Below the pieces are notes generated by a model. That model was not told the origin of the DNA. It saw only the letters and a list, made by a program, of their open reading frames with translations, and did not search any database. Below, piece after piece: positions 10,462-22,510 of a stretch of DNA of 64,000 bases (positions are counted from its first letter, which is position 1; the number at the start of each line of letters is the position of its first letter). Both the position numbers and the translations under genes were made by a program. Origin of the DNA: Camarhynchus parvulus (lineage: Eukaryota > Chordata > Aves > Passeriformes > Thraupidae); the NCBI RefSeq assembly GCF_901933205.1, contig NC_044571.1, forward strand, positions 58,961,994 to 59,025,993. The letters are read 5' to 3'.

Positions 10462-13400
10462 TCTTTATATCTTTTTGTAATTATGATGGTTTCTATTCCA
10501 CATCAAGTCACTGCTGCTGGCACAGTCAAGCAGAGAAGAGCCTGCTGAGGTCTTGTTGTTTGGGCTGATAGGTAGCCTATGCAAAGCAGCTGTGCACACT
10601 CTTAGGCATCTCTAAAGACACTGGGGTGTCACAGCTCTAGCAGATAAGAAGCTCTCACACAGTTCAGTGACCCTGCTGCAGCATATCCCTATACATTTCC
10701 AAACAGAAGGGGAAGGGAAGGTTGAGTTCACCCTTGCTTCCGCCGACACAGGGAGGGGACACAGTATTTGTCAGTCACTAAAGCTATTTTAGGAGCAATG
10801 AGTTCCCAAAACACATCCCTTGCTTTCTGAGTCCTTGTCTGTTTTCATCTCTCATGGACACTAGTTTTGTCCTCTGCCTGAGAGTCTGAACATTTGGCAA
10901 CAAAGCCCTGACTCAACATCCAAACAGTTGAGCATAGCCATTAGTCCCAGAGCCCTTTTTCCCCCAGGCCAGATGTTCCTTCAGATGAAGAATATAATTC
11001 TCTTAGAGTATAAAGCACATGCAGAGCCGTGGGCTGGCTTGCAGACTAAAAGAATTAAAGACACTTCCCCATCTATACAGCATAATATATATTACATCAG
11101 CACAGTACCATACCCAGGCTAATAAAACCAGCTCTGCATTGGAGGTAATAAACCTGCTGGTTGGACTGCAGCCAGTCTCATATTGTAGCTAACCTACAAG
11201 AGGTACCAGAGCTAACTAGTGACAGACCAGATTAAGGATTTGGGTGCTTAGCCTCCACTGAACCCAGTGCTGCAGGAGTTCCATTGCTCTCAGCACCTGA
11301 GCTAGAGAGTTTAAAGCTTGCTTGGATATGCATTACCAGCTACTTGGGGGGAATATTAAGTGGTGACCTGGTGCAAAGCAGGAGAGAAGATTCTCCTCCT
11401 TTTGCCTCCCAGAAGTGGGGTTATATATGAGACCATATGTCAAAGTATATATGGTCTTGTTGTCAGGGCTGGCAAGCAGAGTGACTTTGTGCTTCCACAC
11501 AGAACCCGAAATCATCAATCCTGGGTCCATACAACAAGGGTATTCCAAACAGGGAGTGTCAATATTAATATCTCATTTCATTGTTTCTAATCAGCTAAAA
11601 TTATTCAGTCAGGGCAAACTCTGCTCTCTATTATCCTGGTGCAATTCATCGATTTCCACAATGGCCAAGTGTAATTGTGTGCAGAATTTGGCTATTAATG
11701 TAATTTTAATAAAAGTTTCTTCATGTATATTTCATAAATCTATTATTTTGCAGTGAGAACTTTCTAATCAGCAAGAAGGTATCTCTAGATACTGTTGCTC
11801 ATTTGGTAAGGTAGGCAATAAGTAATAAATATCTCTGCATTAGAAATGTAAGTGAAAGAGAAAATTGGAAGTTGCTTTCAGATGAAAATAGATTAAATAT
11901 AGTACATTTGCTTAAGTATCTTTATAATGTGGCTTGGCTTTTAATCTTGATCTTTGGTTAAAATTACTTTCTCTGAATTTAACTTTTCGTACATGCTAGA
12001 ACACCTCTGCACTATTGGAATAAACAAGACTGTTAAATTAAATGCATATTGTGCCAAAGCCTTCCCTCAGCAATATATGTGCATAGGAATTTATAACAGG
12101 ATTTAAAATCAGAGCTGAAGGTCACCTCTTCTGTATCACAGGCCATTACATTTCTTCCTCGTAAGGAAATCCAGTAACTTTTACTCAAATTAAAACATTT
12201 CAGCTCCCTTGAGACCTTACTGTTAAGTGCTTCAGACAGGCATCAGCTGAAACAGAGCCACCACAAATGCCCATGGCCTTTGCAATGCCAGATAACAAAG
12301 AGGCACAGTACTCTTTTTATCGCAGGACAAAAACAGAGTGCCTGATGCTGTGGGTCAGGGGGAAGCCGCCTTTGCCTCTGAACATGTGAATCTGGCATAA
12401 TGGGCAAGGACCAAACCAGAGAGTCCTCTGTACCGCACAGGAGCAGTGCCTAGGTCTGCCCTGGGGGAGAGTTTTCCTGATCTTGAAGGCAAAAATCTGT
12501 CTGCTTATCAACTCTATCCTAATGGGAACACCCAGCTTCTCCTACAGCCTCAGCAGTGAAGGAATGACTGGGGAATTTGTTCGTGCTTTGTGGTATTCAT
12601 CTAGCTTGGTGTTCTCTCCAAGTGCCAGCAATCTGTGGAACTAGTCCAGTAGTCCTGATTCCCTGTGTTTAGTCAGAAATTTCCAGAATCCTATTTAAAA
12701 CTCATTGCTACAAAGTTGCATTTTGTTATTTATGGGTGGCTCTTCTACCTTTGGCATTCGGATACAGCACTTCATTTAGTGTGGGTCAACATGTTGGAGC
12801 CTTTCTTTATGCCTCCCACCTAGCTATTAGAACTCTCTCTTTAAAGAACTAACTAAATCCAGTGAAAAGTAAAGTCCAGTGACTGCCTCTCACCCACTTC
12901 TTCAGCAGATAGAAGAGGGTATGTTCTGATCTTACCCCTATTAAATTTTCCATATTCTCCTGTAGATAAGGGCATCCTTTCGCAGTACCCCTGACAATGT
13001 TGCATACAGAGGAAAGATCACTCCACCAGTTCTGCTCCATTATCCCCTTTGCATGTGGAAACCCATCTTTTTTTACCCCGCAGCAACCTCTTGCATCCAG
13101 CACTGATGACATAGGCTCATGTACCCCAAATGTAATTTGTTTTTCAGGAGTCAGTGTTTCATCTGATAGATTTTGCTTGCATTCTGAAAGGCAGGAGTCT
13201 AAATCCAGATGTGAAAGAAGCAAGGAAAATGGCTCTGAGTACTGAAATCCTCAAAGGCTTTGAGACTGAATTTTTGACTGAAAGACTGCAATTACTTTCC
13301 TGGAGTTGCTGAGAACTGCAGGGATGACCTTGCTTAGTGCAATTTGGGATTTGAGAGAGGTTCCTAAGCTCAGAAGAGTGTGCATTTACTTCAGCTGCTT

Positions 13401-13920
13401 ATTGTTGCCTAAGGGTTACAAATAAGGGCTCAGGGAAACAAAATACTGTTTGAATACTCACAGTTGCAAAGCTGAGACATTTAGGGCATTTGCAACCTAG
13501 GTGCTTTACATCATCCTTGTGATAGATATTCAGGACTCCTCTCAGGTATCATCTAGAAAAGCCTGTGTTTTTGTGTCCTAGGAAAGTAGTGACAGTTTAC
13601 CTTATCAAATTGTCATACAAATAGATCAATTAGGAAAACAGAACTTGCATGCTTAGAAAGTGAAGGATATGTGAGCAAAAGAAAAACCTTGAAAAAGGGG
13701 CATTTGTACTGGATCTAGCAGCATGACTTATCACAATTAGTTCAGCACAGTAGCATGTATCATACAAAATGCCATACTGATAGGAAAAAATACTCAAATG
13801 TGTCATGTACCACACAAAAAGGGTGGAACCAAACTGTGAAGTGCTGTGAGATAAAATGTTCAAGGTGCAATACAAGATGAGCCAGAATAGAAAAAGATGA
13901 CAGCAACCAGACAGCAGACC

Positions 13921-13942
13921 AAAATAAAATAAAATAAAAAAA
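13921..13942. repeat. (AAAAT)n short tandem repeat
   Basis: Three AAAAT units are followed by an A-run. No retroposon body can be recognised on either side, so this is a simple repeat rather than a retroposon tail. Confidence 0.85.
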
Positions 13943-14683
13943 TGACGCACTGCCTTTGATCCTGTTTACAAGAGGAAAGCAGCAGCACAGTAAAGCTTTC
14001 ATACTATCACAGAATCTGCAAGTATAGCAGAGATTGCTTCTGAGAGAGGGCTTGAACCTGGAAGTTTGCATGCAGCTCTGCCATTAACTTCAGCAAGAGC
14101 TCAGTGTGCAGGGCGACAGGAAGATTAGAGTCAAGATAACTCCCTGAGTGTCTTGAGGACAAGAAAGACTTATGCAAAGAAAAATACCATTGATCAATAT
14201 CACTCTGCACTGTCCTCCTTTACACTGTATTAGCTCACAAGCTTTGGAGTTAAAGTGCATTTTTAATGAAGCTTCAGTATTACTTAAGGCACTACCACCC
14301 TCCAAAAGTAGCCACATTTTTGCAAAACGGTTTTAGGATTGCTAGGGAAGCATCAGTCCAGGTGACTGCAAGAGGCAGACAAAGGGAAGCAGTTATCCTG
14401 TATGTGGAAAGCAAGTTTTAGAGGGATCAGCACTGCTACTTGCTTGTTGAAAGAGAAACTCTTTTTCAAAAACTAAGTGGTATTAAACAACACATTATCT
14501 CTCAAAGCCTTTTACTAGTCAGAGGCTTTGCAGCACCTATACAGCGGCAGGGAAGGAGAAAGAAGGGCAAGCGTTAAAATACATGTTTTCTGATATTTTG
14601 CAGCCTCTTCTGTAGCTGAGCTAGCAACCCACATTTTTGCCAGTGCTGCTATAAAGGAATAATTCTGTCCAACAAATTCAAAC

Positions 14684-14703
14684 AAAAAAAAAAAAAAAAA
14701 AAA
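14684..14703. repeat. Poly-A homopolymer, 20 bases
   Basis: This is the longest A-run in the window. No retrogene or SINE body with target duplications could be identified upstream, so it is recorded only as a homopolymer. Confidence 0.9.
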
Positions 14704-14979
14704 GGCAAGCATTGTACTGAAACCTGTGAGCATTATATGTAAGAGTCATATATAAGGGTAAACATCATACTCTTCTTAGCACCAGGTAAAGAAAGTCTCA
14801 GTGTGATGTCATGTCAGCCACCAGACATTTGTGGTTCAAGATAATGGCTGACTAACATGAAAGACTCCAGAAAAAATTTAAAAGACCAGAGGTCTAAAAA
14901 TCACAGTCCAGCTGGAAAGATGGGAAGAACTGGTTCAATTTACTCATGGGACTAAAAGGCCACCATTTTCAAACACACA

Positions 14980-15256
14980 AAATTTTGCTGCCAAAAAGGA
15001 AAGGGATTAATTGATCTTTCTGTTTAATAGGTAAGACAAGAAGTTAAAAGTTTAAGCTATTTCAAAGAAGCTTTAGAGGAGACATTAGGAGAATTTTCTT
15101 AATGCTAAGGATTAGATGGTGTGTATGGGGTAGTCTTACAGCTTTTTAAAAGGGATACATGAAAGACAGAAATGTTTACTCATAGCCATTCTGTTTTCAG
15201 ACAAAGGATGGCCAAAATGGCCTGTCTAAATCATTCGAGTCTAGATCTATGAGCCA
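14980..15256 (+). mobile_element. Possible ancient CR1 3' end
   Basis: Weak blocks resemble an old reptile/bird CR1 3' UTR. GACAAGAAGTTAAAAGTTTA and GAGACATTAGGAGAATTTTC match the usual 'gacaagaagtaatgggttta' and 'ggacattaggaaaaacttcc'. About 130 bp later comes a GATGGCC-like block, then CTAGATCTATGA like the octamer tail. Each block is diverged and the spacing is only roughly right. A profile search with ancestral amniote CR1 consensus sequences would settle it. Confidence 0.35.
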
Positions 15257-17448
15257 AGCTGCTGCTTCTGAAATGAATTACAATTTATTTATTTTAAAAT
15301 CATACTGGAAAGTTAAGGAGAAAAACTTAACTTTAATTAAAATAGCAGGAGCAGCATGAACAGGAAACATATTTGGAGATTTGGCCTATGTTAAAACAAT
15401 TTGTCTAGTGCAGCCTTTTAGGGGCATATTAATGTTTATCAGCAGTAAATATTTTGGCCACTGTCTCTCTTCTGAATGTGGAAGATGCAGAAATTCTCTT
15501 TCTCCTTGAGGCATTTATGAGGCACGATTTCATTCCTGTTTACTGGACAGATGGCCATGTGTTGACTCTCTAGATGAAGAAGTTCATTCTGCTGTATTAG
15601 TTGATTAGCTTTGAAAAACAGTTCTTTGGAGAGGGAGGAGAAATTGTTCTAAAGCTTTTTCTCTTTTTAGAGGAACTTACTGTTCCAAATTGCTTGCAGC
15701 TTTTCTCTCCAAAAATGATTATGGAGTTAAACATTAGCGATTCTGTATAAGTAGAATAATGACAATAACTGGAGCAAGGAATGAAAATGTTAAACTAACA
15801 AATAAAGTGGTCGATTACTGAAACAGATGAGAAGACAGAGGGCAAATTCTAATACCAAGACATAGCTGGCACAATGATTAGACCACAGGCAAAGCTTACT
15901 GAGTTTGGATTCAGAATGCTAAAGCATCAACAGTGGAAAACAGAGGACTCACAACACAGAAAAGACAAAAAAAAAATAACTGGAGGATATATATGAAAGC
16001 AGAAGGGAAAACAGTGCAAGTGAAAAATATTATGAGACAGAAAGTCCAAAAAGGACAAGTTTGCCTGAGGATGAGGGATTGAAATGAGAAGCAGCACTCC
16101 TGCAGTACTGTGTGGTTCTTCCTAAGGCAGAATCCCCCTCAGCCCTCCCAACCAGCCCCTACTGACCCTCATCCCTGAAGCATAAGCATGGCAGCAGTGC
16201 CATGATTCCTCAAATTGCCCTGCAAAATGAAACTGCAGCTGCATTTCCTTCAGACAGGATGACAATTTGTGTGCAGCATGCCTGTTGCTGATAGGGCTTT
16301 GAGACCTCCCTCTGGCCTCACTTATAAGGAATCTGGGTATCCTAGCCCTCTCTAAGGCAGTCTCCTACAGTCAGAGGAAAACAAGCTGCTGTTGATAATG
16401 ACATGGCAAGGCTTATGCTGTGCAGGGTTGATTGATCTGAATTCAGGTGGTGATGGAGGGGAGCTTCATGGACTAAATCATTCCATGACTACAAGTGATC
16501 ACTAGGTTGTGCTAGCAGCGATAAAGTGAAGTCCTTTGGTTTTATTTAGGTTCAAAAAAGCAAGGCAGAGAATGACTGAAGGGCTTGAGTAAGAAGGCAA
16601 ACCTTGTTAGTTTCTATTTATTTTTACCATCTAATATCTAATGCTTCATAGCTCTTGTGACATTTCAGACACACGCGACAATTGCACTAAAATCTAAGTC
16701 CATAGAAGTAGTCCAATTTACAGCAACTGAGGAGCTCATTCTTCTAGAGACTGCTACTGAGACAAATCATTTTGATTTTTAGGCTTTCCTCCAGCAATCA
16801 ATAATTTTATTGCTTTACTTGAGACAGAAAACAATCATATAATAACAAAAGTTGCTGGATTTTTCTTCAGATTGTTTGTTTTACTTTTTACTGCCTTGTT
16901 TTGAGCACAGTGGGATAGCCTCTTTTCAGAGAAAATATGAAAAAGGGTGAAAAAGAATTTGTACTCTACTTTGAAGGGAAAGAAGGGAGGCTTCAGTGCA
17001 CTGCAGATAGGCTGAGTCTCATACTGACTGTTTATTCAGCTTTCAGAGGCTGCATTCTCATCCATGCTGCTGTTTACATGTAAACAGCATCCCTGCTCAG
17101 TCATAGGCCACTGCTTGGTTTCATTTTGTTTTCTGTTCCTGTTCTTCATTCATCCCATATCAGAATTTGTGTTCCAAATGAACTGCATTGAAATATCTAT
17201 AGCTGTTACAGATAATGCTGGTTTCCATCACAAAATTCACATAAGCCATCCAGCAGGAATGAAAAACACAGTGGCAAGCTCACCAAAGTTAGCTACCCAA
17301 ACTGCCTTGTCCATAAATGTATGGCTTTGCACTTCATATGTAGCAAGCAGGTGAGGGATGGCAGTCAGAAACAGATACTGTAGAATCATGATGCTCTGGA
17401 CTGGTCACCTCAGAACAATCTTAAAAAATTTTGTTGTGCTTATTGTCA
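15257..17448. other. Unique non-coding sequence
   Basis: No transposon or gene is recognised. A perfect 22-bp palindrome at 17068-17089 is described separately. The open frame at 17064-17354 (96 codons) overlaps it and has no known domain. Confidence 0.5.
17068..17089. promoter_or_regulatory. Perfect 22-bp palindrome with two forkhead-type sites
   Basis: The sequence is its own reverse complement over 22 bases, centred between 17078 and 17079. It contains TGTTTAC at 17071-17077 and the inverted GTAAACA at 17080-17086. RYAAACA is the established forkhead (FOX) core. FOX proteins can bind inverted sites as dimers, but function here is inference only. Confidence 0.4.
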
Positions 17449-18045
17449 CCAATTGTCGTGGTTTAACCCCAGCCCCTCGAAAATCAAGGCCCTCGCAGTC
17501 ATTCACTCAATCTCCCACCAGCAGGATCAGGGAGAGAATGGGAAGGGTAAAAGCCAGAAAACTCATGGTTTGAGCTAAAGACGGTTTAAAAGGGAAAGCA
17601 AGCGCTGCACACAAAAGTAAAACAAAGCCAGGAATTACTTCACTGCTCTCGCTGGGCAGGAAGATGTTTAGCCATCTCCAGGAAAGCAGTACCCCATCAC
17701 GGATAATGGTGACTTGGGAAGACAAATGCCATCACTCCAAATGTCCTCCCCTTCCTCCTTCTTCTTTATACACTCAGCATGATTCCACATGGTCTGGAAT
17801 ATCCCTTTGGCCAGTTTGGGTCACCTGTCCTGGCTGTGTCTCCTCCCAACCTTCTATGTACCCCCCAACTTCCTTGGCAGTCTGGCAGTCCAAAAAGCAG
17901 AAAAGGCCTTGGCTCTGTGTAAGCTCTGCTCAGAAATAACAAAAACATCTCTGTATTATATCTGTGTCCAGAATAAATACAAAACACAGCCCTATACATG
18001 CCACTGTGAAGAAAGTTAACTCTACCCCAGTTGAAACACACCAAT
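17449..18045 (-). mobile_element. Solo LTR of an avian endogenous retrovirus with 5-bp target duplication
   Basis: The LTR proper is 17454-18040 (587 bp), beginning TGTCGTGGTTTAACCCCAGC and ending CCCCAGTTGAAACACA, so it has the required TG...CA ends. It is flanked on both sides by CCAAT (17449-17453 and 18041-18045), an exact 5-bp target duplication. No internal retroviral sequence is present, so it is a solo LTR left by recombination between two LTRs. In the transcriptional sense it lies on the minus strand. The U3 side carries 'GGCCAAAGGGATATTCC' and a TATAAAG box (plus-strand CTTTATA at 17764-17770), and the R/U5 side ends in GGTTAAACCACGACA. Five-base duplications are typical of the ERVL group, which dominates bird ERVs; the class assignment is inference from this. 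Its integrity suggests it is younger than the other two LTR copies in the window. Confidence 0.95.
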
Positions 18046-21000
18046 CTAAAGTTATTCTGTCTGTCAGACCTGGTCTTTGAGGAGATTTTCAACATATCCT
18101 CAAGGTGTGCAATACTTCTTTTTCTGAATAGTGCTCATTTTTCTAGTATCACAGGCATCAATATCTGTTTCTCAGCATTTGAGGGAAGATTTAGTTCATT
18201 TATCAATTCCTCTATTGAATTCTTTGAAAGGGGACAGATCTTTGAGTTCAGAAGTATAGAAAAATCTTCCCAAGTATTGCTCCATTTGTTTTGCAATTGG
18301 TGGCAAGATTAACATGAAAGAACAGATTAGTTGCTGGCTGACAGCTTCTCTGACATTTATAATAGTTACCTAAACTAGCTTTACCTACATAGCGTGATGT
18401 CCAGCTAAACTGGTTTAAATTTTGTGCAGTTAAATAATTACAAACATAATGAGTTGGATCTGTTGCTGGTGTTCTTCCTTATAACTTTGCTTTACTACTT
18501 CAATTTCTTAAAAATGTGAAATCTGCAGACATTTCTGTAAATTTTGCAACAACTTTTTAAAGTTTGGAATATGGCAACAATGGAGGCCTAAAGTTACCAG
18601 GCAGAAACACCTATACAGAATAGCAGAAAAAGAGTAAAGTAGCACAAGAGAAATCACAGCCAAAGAGAGCCCAAAACGTCCCTGTGCTGTCAATAAAATG
18701 TAGGGCTTGCCAGTCTCAGTTCTGGTTCAAACACATTGTCTTACCCTGAGCATTTCTCTCCTCCATTTCCCTAAATATAAAATTATAAACTGCCAGGATT
18801 AGCTGTTGTATACAGAAGGCCAGTAGCTTACTAATTGTTTACACACTTTTCTGTTAAAAAAAAAGAGTTAAATTATATTTTTGAAGGACTGAAAAAGTAA
18901 GCATTACAAAGATTCTATTGGTTTGTACTTGTTTCTTATTAAATATTTCACCTGCTAAGATATTGCTCTGACAGACTTAACCATCTACCAGTTTGATGTC
19001 CCTTTGCAAGGACTGTCCTATTGACACAGAATCATTTCTCCCTTCATAATAATATTTTCATGCCTCATGGCATTCCCACCTGTGGCTTTTTAGTAATTAA
19101 TGATGTTACAATGCAAATTCTAATCAAGCTGCATATGTATTTTGTTCATTTGTTTCCTTATGGGAAACATTTTAATTTCCCCTGGCCTTTATGCAGCAGC
19201 TGCATGTCCTTCTGATTATTTCTTCTGTTGAAAAGCGGTCAAAGTATTGTTCAGGACAAAATTCAGTCCAGCTGTAAACATGTGAAACTCTTTTGGCCTT
19301 GAGTGTCCTAATCCATGTGCCTAATCCAATATCCAGTTTTATTAAAAGCTGGACATATCATAGAATCCTTGAGATGTAAAGTAGCAGCAAGAAACACAGA
19401 GAATTTTGGGGCTGCTGAAGCAGACTGCTGCAGTGGGGGTTTTGAAGATTGCAGCAGCTCTAAGACATAGAAAATAAACTTTCCTGCTACACAATGCTGT
19501 CTGTTAAGAACATACCTATAAATAACATTCCCTTATTTTTTGTGTCTATGAACTAGATGAAAGAAACTAAAATAGAATTTTCTAATTAAGATACAATTTA
19601 ATGTATTTTGAAAGGAATTTAAATACATATGTAGCAACTTGTCTATTATTTTAAATCTCTGTTTTGCTGGATGCAAACATAAAGACAGTCATGTAGCTGA
19701 AGTATAAACTTGGGAGTGGGATGGTATACTAAAATCTGTCATGGCCTTTACATTTATTCTACCTCAGTCTAATGAATCTTTTGAGAAATCATTTCAATCT
19801 TCTGTAAAATTGAAACAGCTCAAACACAGATTGCAGGGCTCTGGAAGGTATATTTCTTCAAAGGTATTTGATGATCTCTGCTACAAAACATCATAACACT
19901 CTAACTATTGCTTTTACACATATCTTCTCTTCAAGGAGATCTGAAGTTGTACCTTCATTACACCTTAATAGCCCGTATTTTTTTTTCTGTTGTAGCTGGA
20001 AGCAGTCTTTTAAATTAACTTCAAAACACTGGGAAAAAGGCATGCTCCTTGTTCTTCATGAGTTGTCCACACTGCCTTTATCTATTTTCTCAACTTCACA
20101 GTTTCCACACGTGAGGTTTCAGCTGAAGGGAAAACACTCCTGAACAGTTCTTGCAACTAGTGACCTATGATGGGCTGTCACCTGTTCTGCAGACGTTTTT
20201 CATCTGAAAGATGGTTATGAAAATAAATCACTATAGCTGGGAAACCTAGATATTAAATTTAACTGAATAGGGAGAGAGATTTGGGAAATTCTTTCAAGTG
20301 GGCATTTTTTAATGAATAAACAAATATTTTGTAATGTTGAAAATATATTACTTGATCCTATAATATTCTCCTAGAAAAAAAAATTCTGCCTTTCAGATCC
20401 TGATTGTCTATTCCGTTTTAACTTTTGTGCTCTCTTCTCCACTTAACTATGGTGGATACACTGTGGTTGCCCCTGGGGCCTGAAATAGAAATACTGTATC
20501 AAGGTTCAGACCTGTTCAGCTTTCACAGACAACTAAGAGAGAAGGCTCAACTGTGGATGTCCTTGTCCCATACTTCTGAAGTCAGTATGGGAGCTAGAAC
20601 AGGTTCTAAATTGAACAGGCACATCCAAATATATTGTGCTTCATTGACTGGTAAATGCTTTGTTCTTCTGCAGCCTAGATTTACTGGACATGCTCTGGAG
20701 ACATTTAGAGACTCTTCTAGAAATCTGTGCTCTGTTTTCCCCTTACCCTTTGTTTTAGGGACTTGTTGCAGTCCTGCTTCCTGTATATTAAGGATCTGTA
20801 ATTCTTTCCCTCTGGTGAGTTTTTCCTCTGCTTTTTTCTGCTTCCATATCCACTCTGAGCACCAAGATGTTCCGTTCTCCTCCCATGTCTGTGTTCACCT
20901 CCTCCATCTTCTCCAGTTCCGGTGCCTCTATGTCTCTCTTTATTAATCTGCTTCCAGTATATCAGAGACCATTGGGGCCATACAGGGTCATTTGCATCTC

Positions 21001-22491
21001 ATTTCCACCTAGGTCTTAACCTCTCGTTACCCCTTTCCTCTCTATGAAGTCAGATGAGTTTTGAAACTTGGTTGGGGCTCACCTTACTTTAATGTAAGAA
21101 GGTGCTTTTCCACAGACTTGCTTTGTAATCTGGAGATAACACCAAGTTTGATAACAGTGGGTGGATTTATGCAGCAGATGCCAGGTGGAGGGTGTGCCCC
21201 CATCATGTTTTCCAGCTGTCTGTCATTGAAATCAATTGAGTTCTGCCCCGTACAGCTTGCTCCTGAGTTTGTGCAGTCAGTGGGACACGACTCTCAAGGA
21301 AAATCACCTCCAAACAGAAGCACGGGGTTAATCTGAAGGCCAGTCCTCACAGTCTCAGCCAGCTCTCACACCCCTGTGAGTGCAGCTCTGTCGTGTTGAG
21401 CACAAGCAGGCAATGATTCAGAGTGCCAAGCACCTCGGTCAGTAAGGCTTGTGAAGAACTTGGTGTGCAGCTGAGCTCTCCATTGCAGTATTAATGAACA
21501 CTGACCTTGCTTTGAAAATATACAGCATGTGTTTCTTCACTGTTTCTCTACAGTCTCTGCTGATTTCTACCACGTTCAGCATTCTGCTGTGAGACCGAGA
21601 GGATTTAAACTTTAGTTTAGTAGCTCTAAACTCCAAAAAGTGCACTCAAACAGGCACACAGGCACTTACAGACACAAAGGCTCACATTACAAAAGAGTTT
21701 TTATTCATTTTCCAGCAGAGATCTGTCATCATAAATGATCACTAGCACTTTAGAGCACCACTTGCTCTATGTATGGATACACAGGCAAAGTCTTTGGGAC
21801 AGCCAGATCAATTAAATTAAAATAATACAATGACTTTTTTCAAATTTTAACCTCTTTTTTAGCTGAAATAAGACTTTAGGAGAAGTACTTCATTTCTGCA
21901 CTTCATAATAACATTGCTTTATCTCACTAGGATTCTGTGAAGAAAATTCATTATTCTTGTGAGAGACTCTACTACCAGAGATAAGGGGTTATAGAAAAGC
22001 CTCTCAAAAACTGGTTTTGTTTGGGCTTATCACTGGTCACAAGTAAAGTTAAATACATTCATAAGTGCCTGCTGTCTTTGGACCAAGTTCAAGACACGTG
22101 CAATTAGGCAAAAATACAAAGTTAGGAATTGTTAAAATGAAAAAGTGGTGTTCCAATTCAAGAAATCAATAATTTCGAGGTTAATGAACAATGCCTACAT
22201 TTTCAGAATCTGTCTCTGAGCATCAGAATGACATTTGCTGGCACAAAAGGGAGAAAACACATACAAAAAACTCAGCCAATGGTATTTCCATGGTTCTGGG
22301 TAGTCTTATTAACTTACTGTAAGGAATTTTGTTAACACTAGAGTGAGGAATTCTGTTCAGTGCTCTACTGCTTCGTTTTGATATATACAGGCAAGGATAC
22401 ATCCTGCCCCAGGCTGCTTCAGAGATACAGAGCCCTTCAACTGATGTTGCAGTTAAAGGCTCAGTCTGACCCTCTAGGAAGTATATGGTTA

Positions 22492-22510
22492 CTTCTTCTT
22501 CTTCTTCTTT
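22492..22510. repeat. (CTT)n short tandem repeat
   Basis: Six consecutive CTT units run into a T-run. This is a simple repeat with no associated element. Confidence 0.88.

Larger units (their letters stand above)
10462..14979. other. Unique non-coding sequence
   Basis: No repeat family is recognised except short A-rich tracts: (AAAAT)n at 13921-13942 and a 20-base poly-A at 14684-14703. Open frames are short and unconvincing, the longest being 124 codons at 12849-13223 on the minus strand. The interval 11560-11760 is rich in TAAT and ACAATGG-like motifs and could be a conserved non-coding element, but this cannot be judged without alignment. Confidence 0.5.

Noticed and set aside
10125..10568. 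147-codon open frame on the plus strand
   Set aside because: Its first half is the CR1 3' UTR and its second half is the GT-rich low-complexity tract translated as F/G/L/V/W.
11950..11965. TCTTTGGTTA, the first ten bases of miR-9
   Set aside because: The match stops after ten bases and no hairpin partner is present.
19367..19390. TCATAGAATCC resembling a reversed CR1 octamer tail
   Set aside because: Only about 11 bp match and the following sequence shows no CR1 3' block.
20425..20946. 173-codon open frame on the plus strand, the longest in the window
   Set aside because: No recognisable domain or signal. The composition is Cys/Phe/His/Ser-rich, as in chance frames of AT-rich DNA, and there is no promoter or poly-A context. 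Only its internal spliced segment is kept as a weak candidate.
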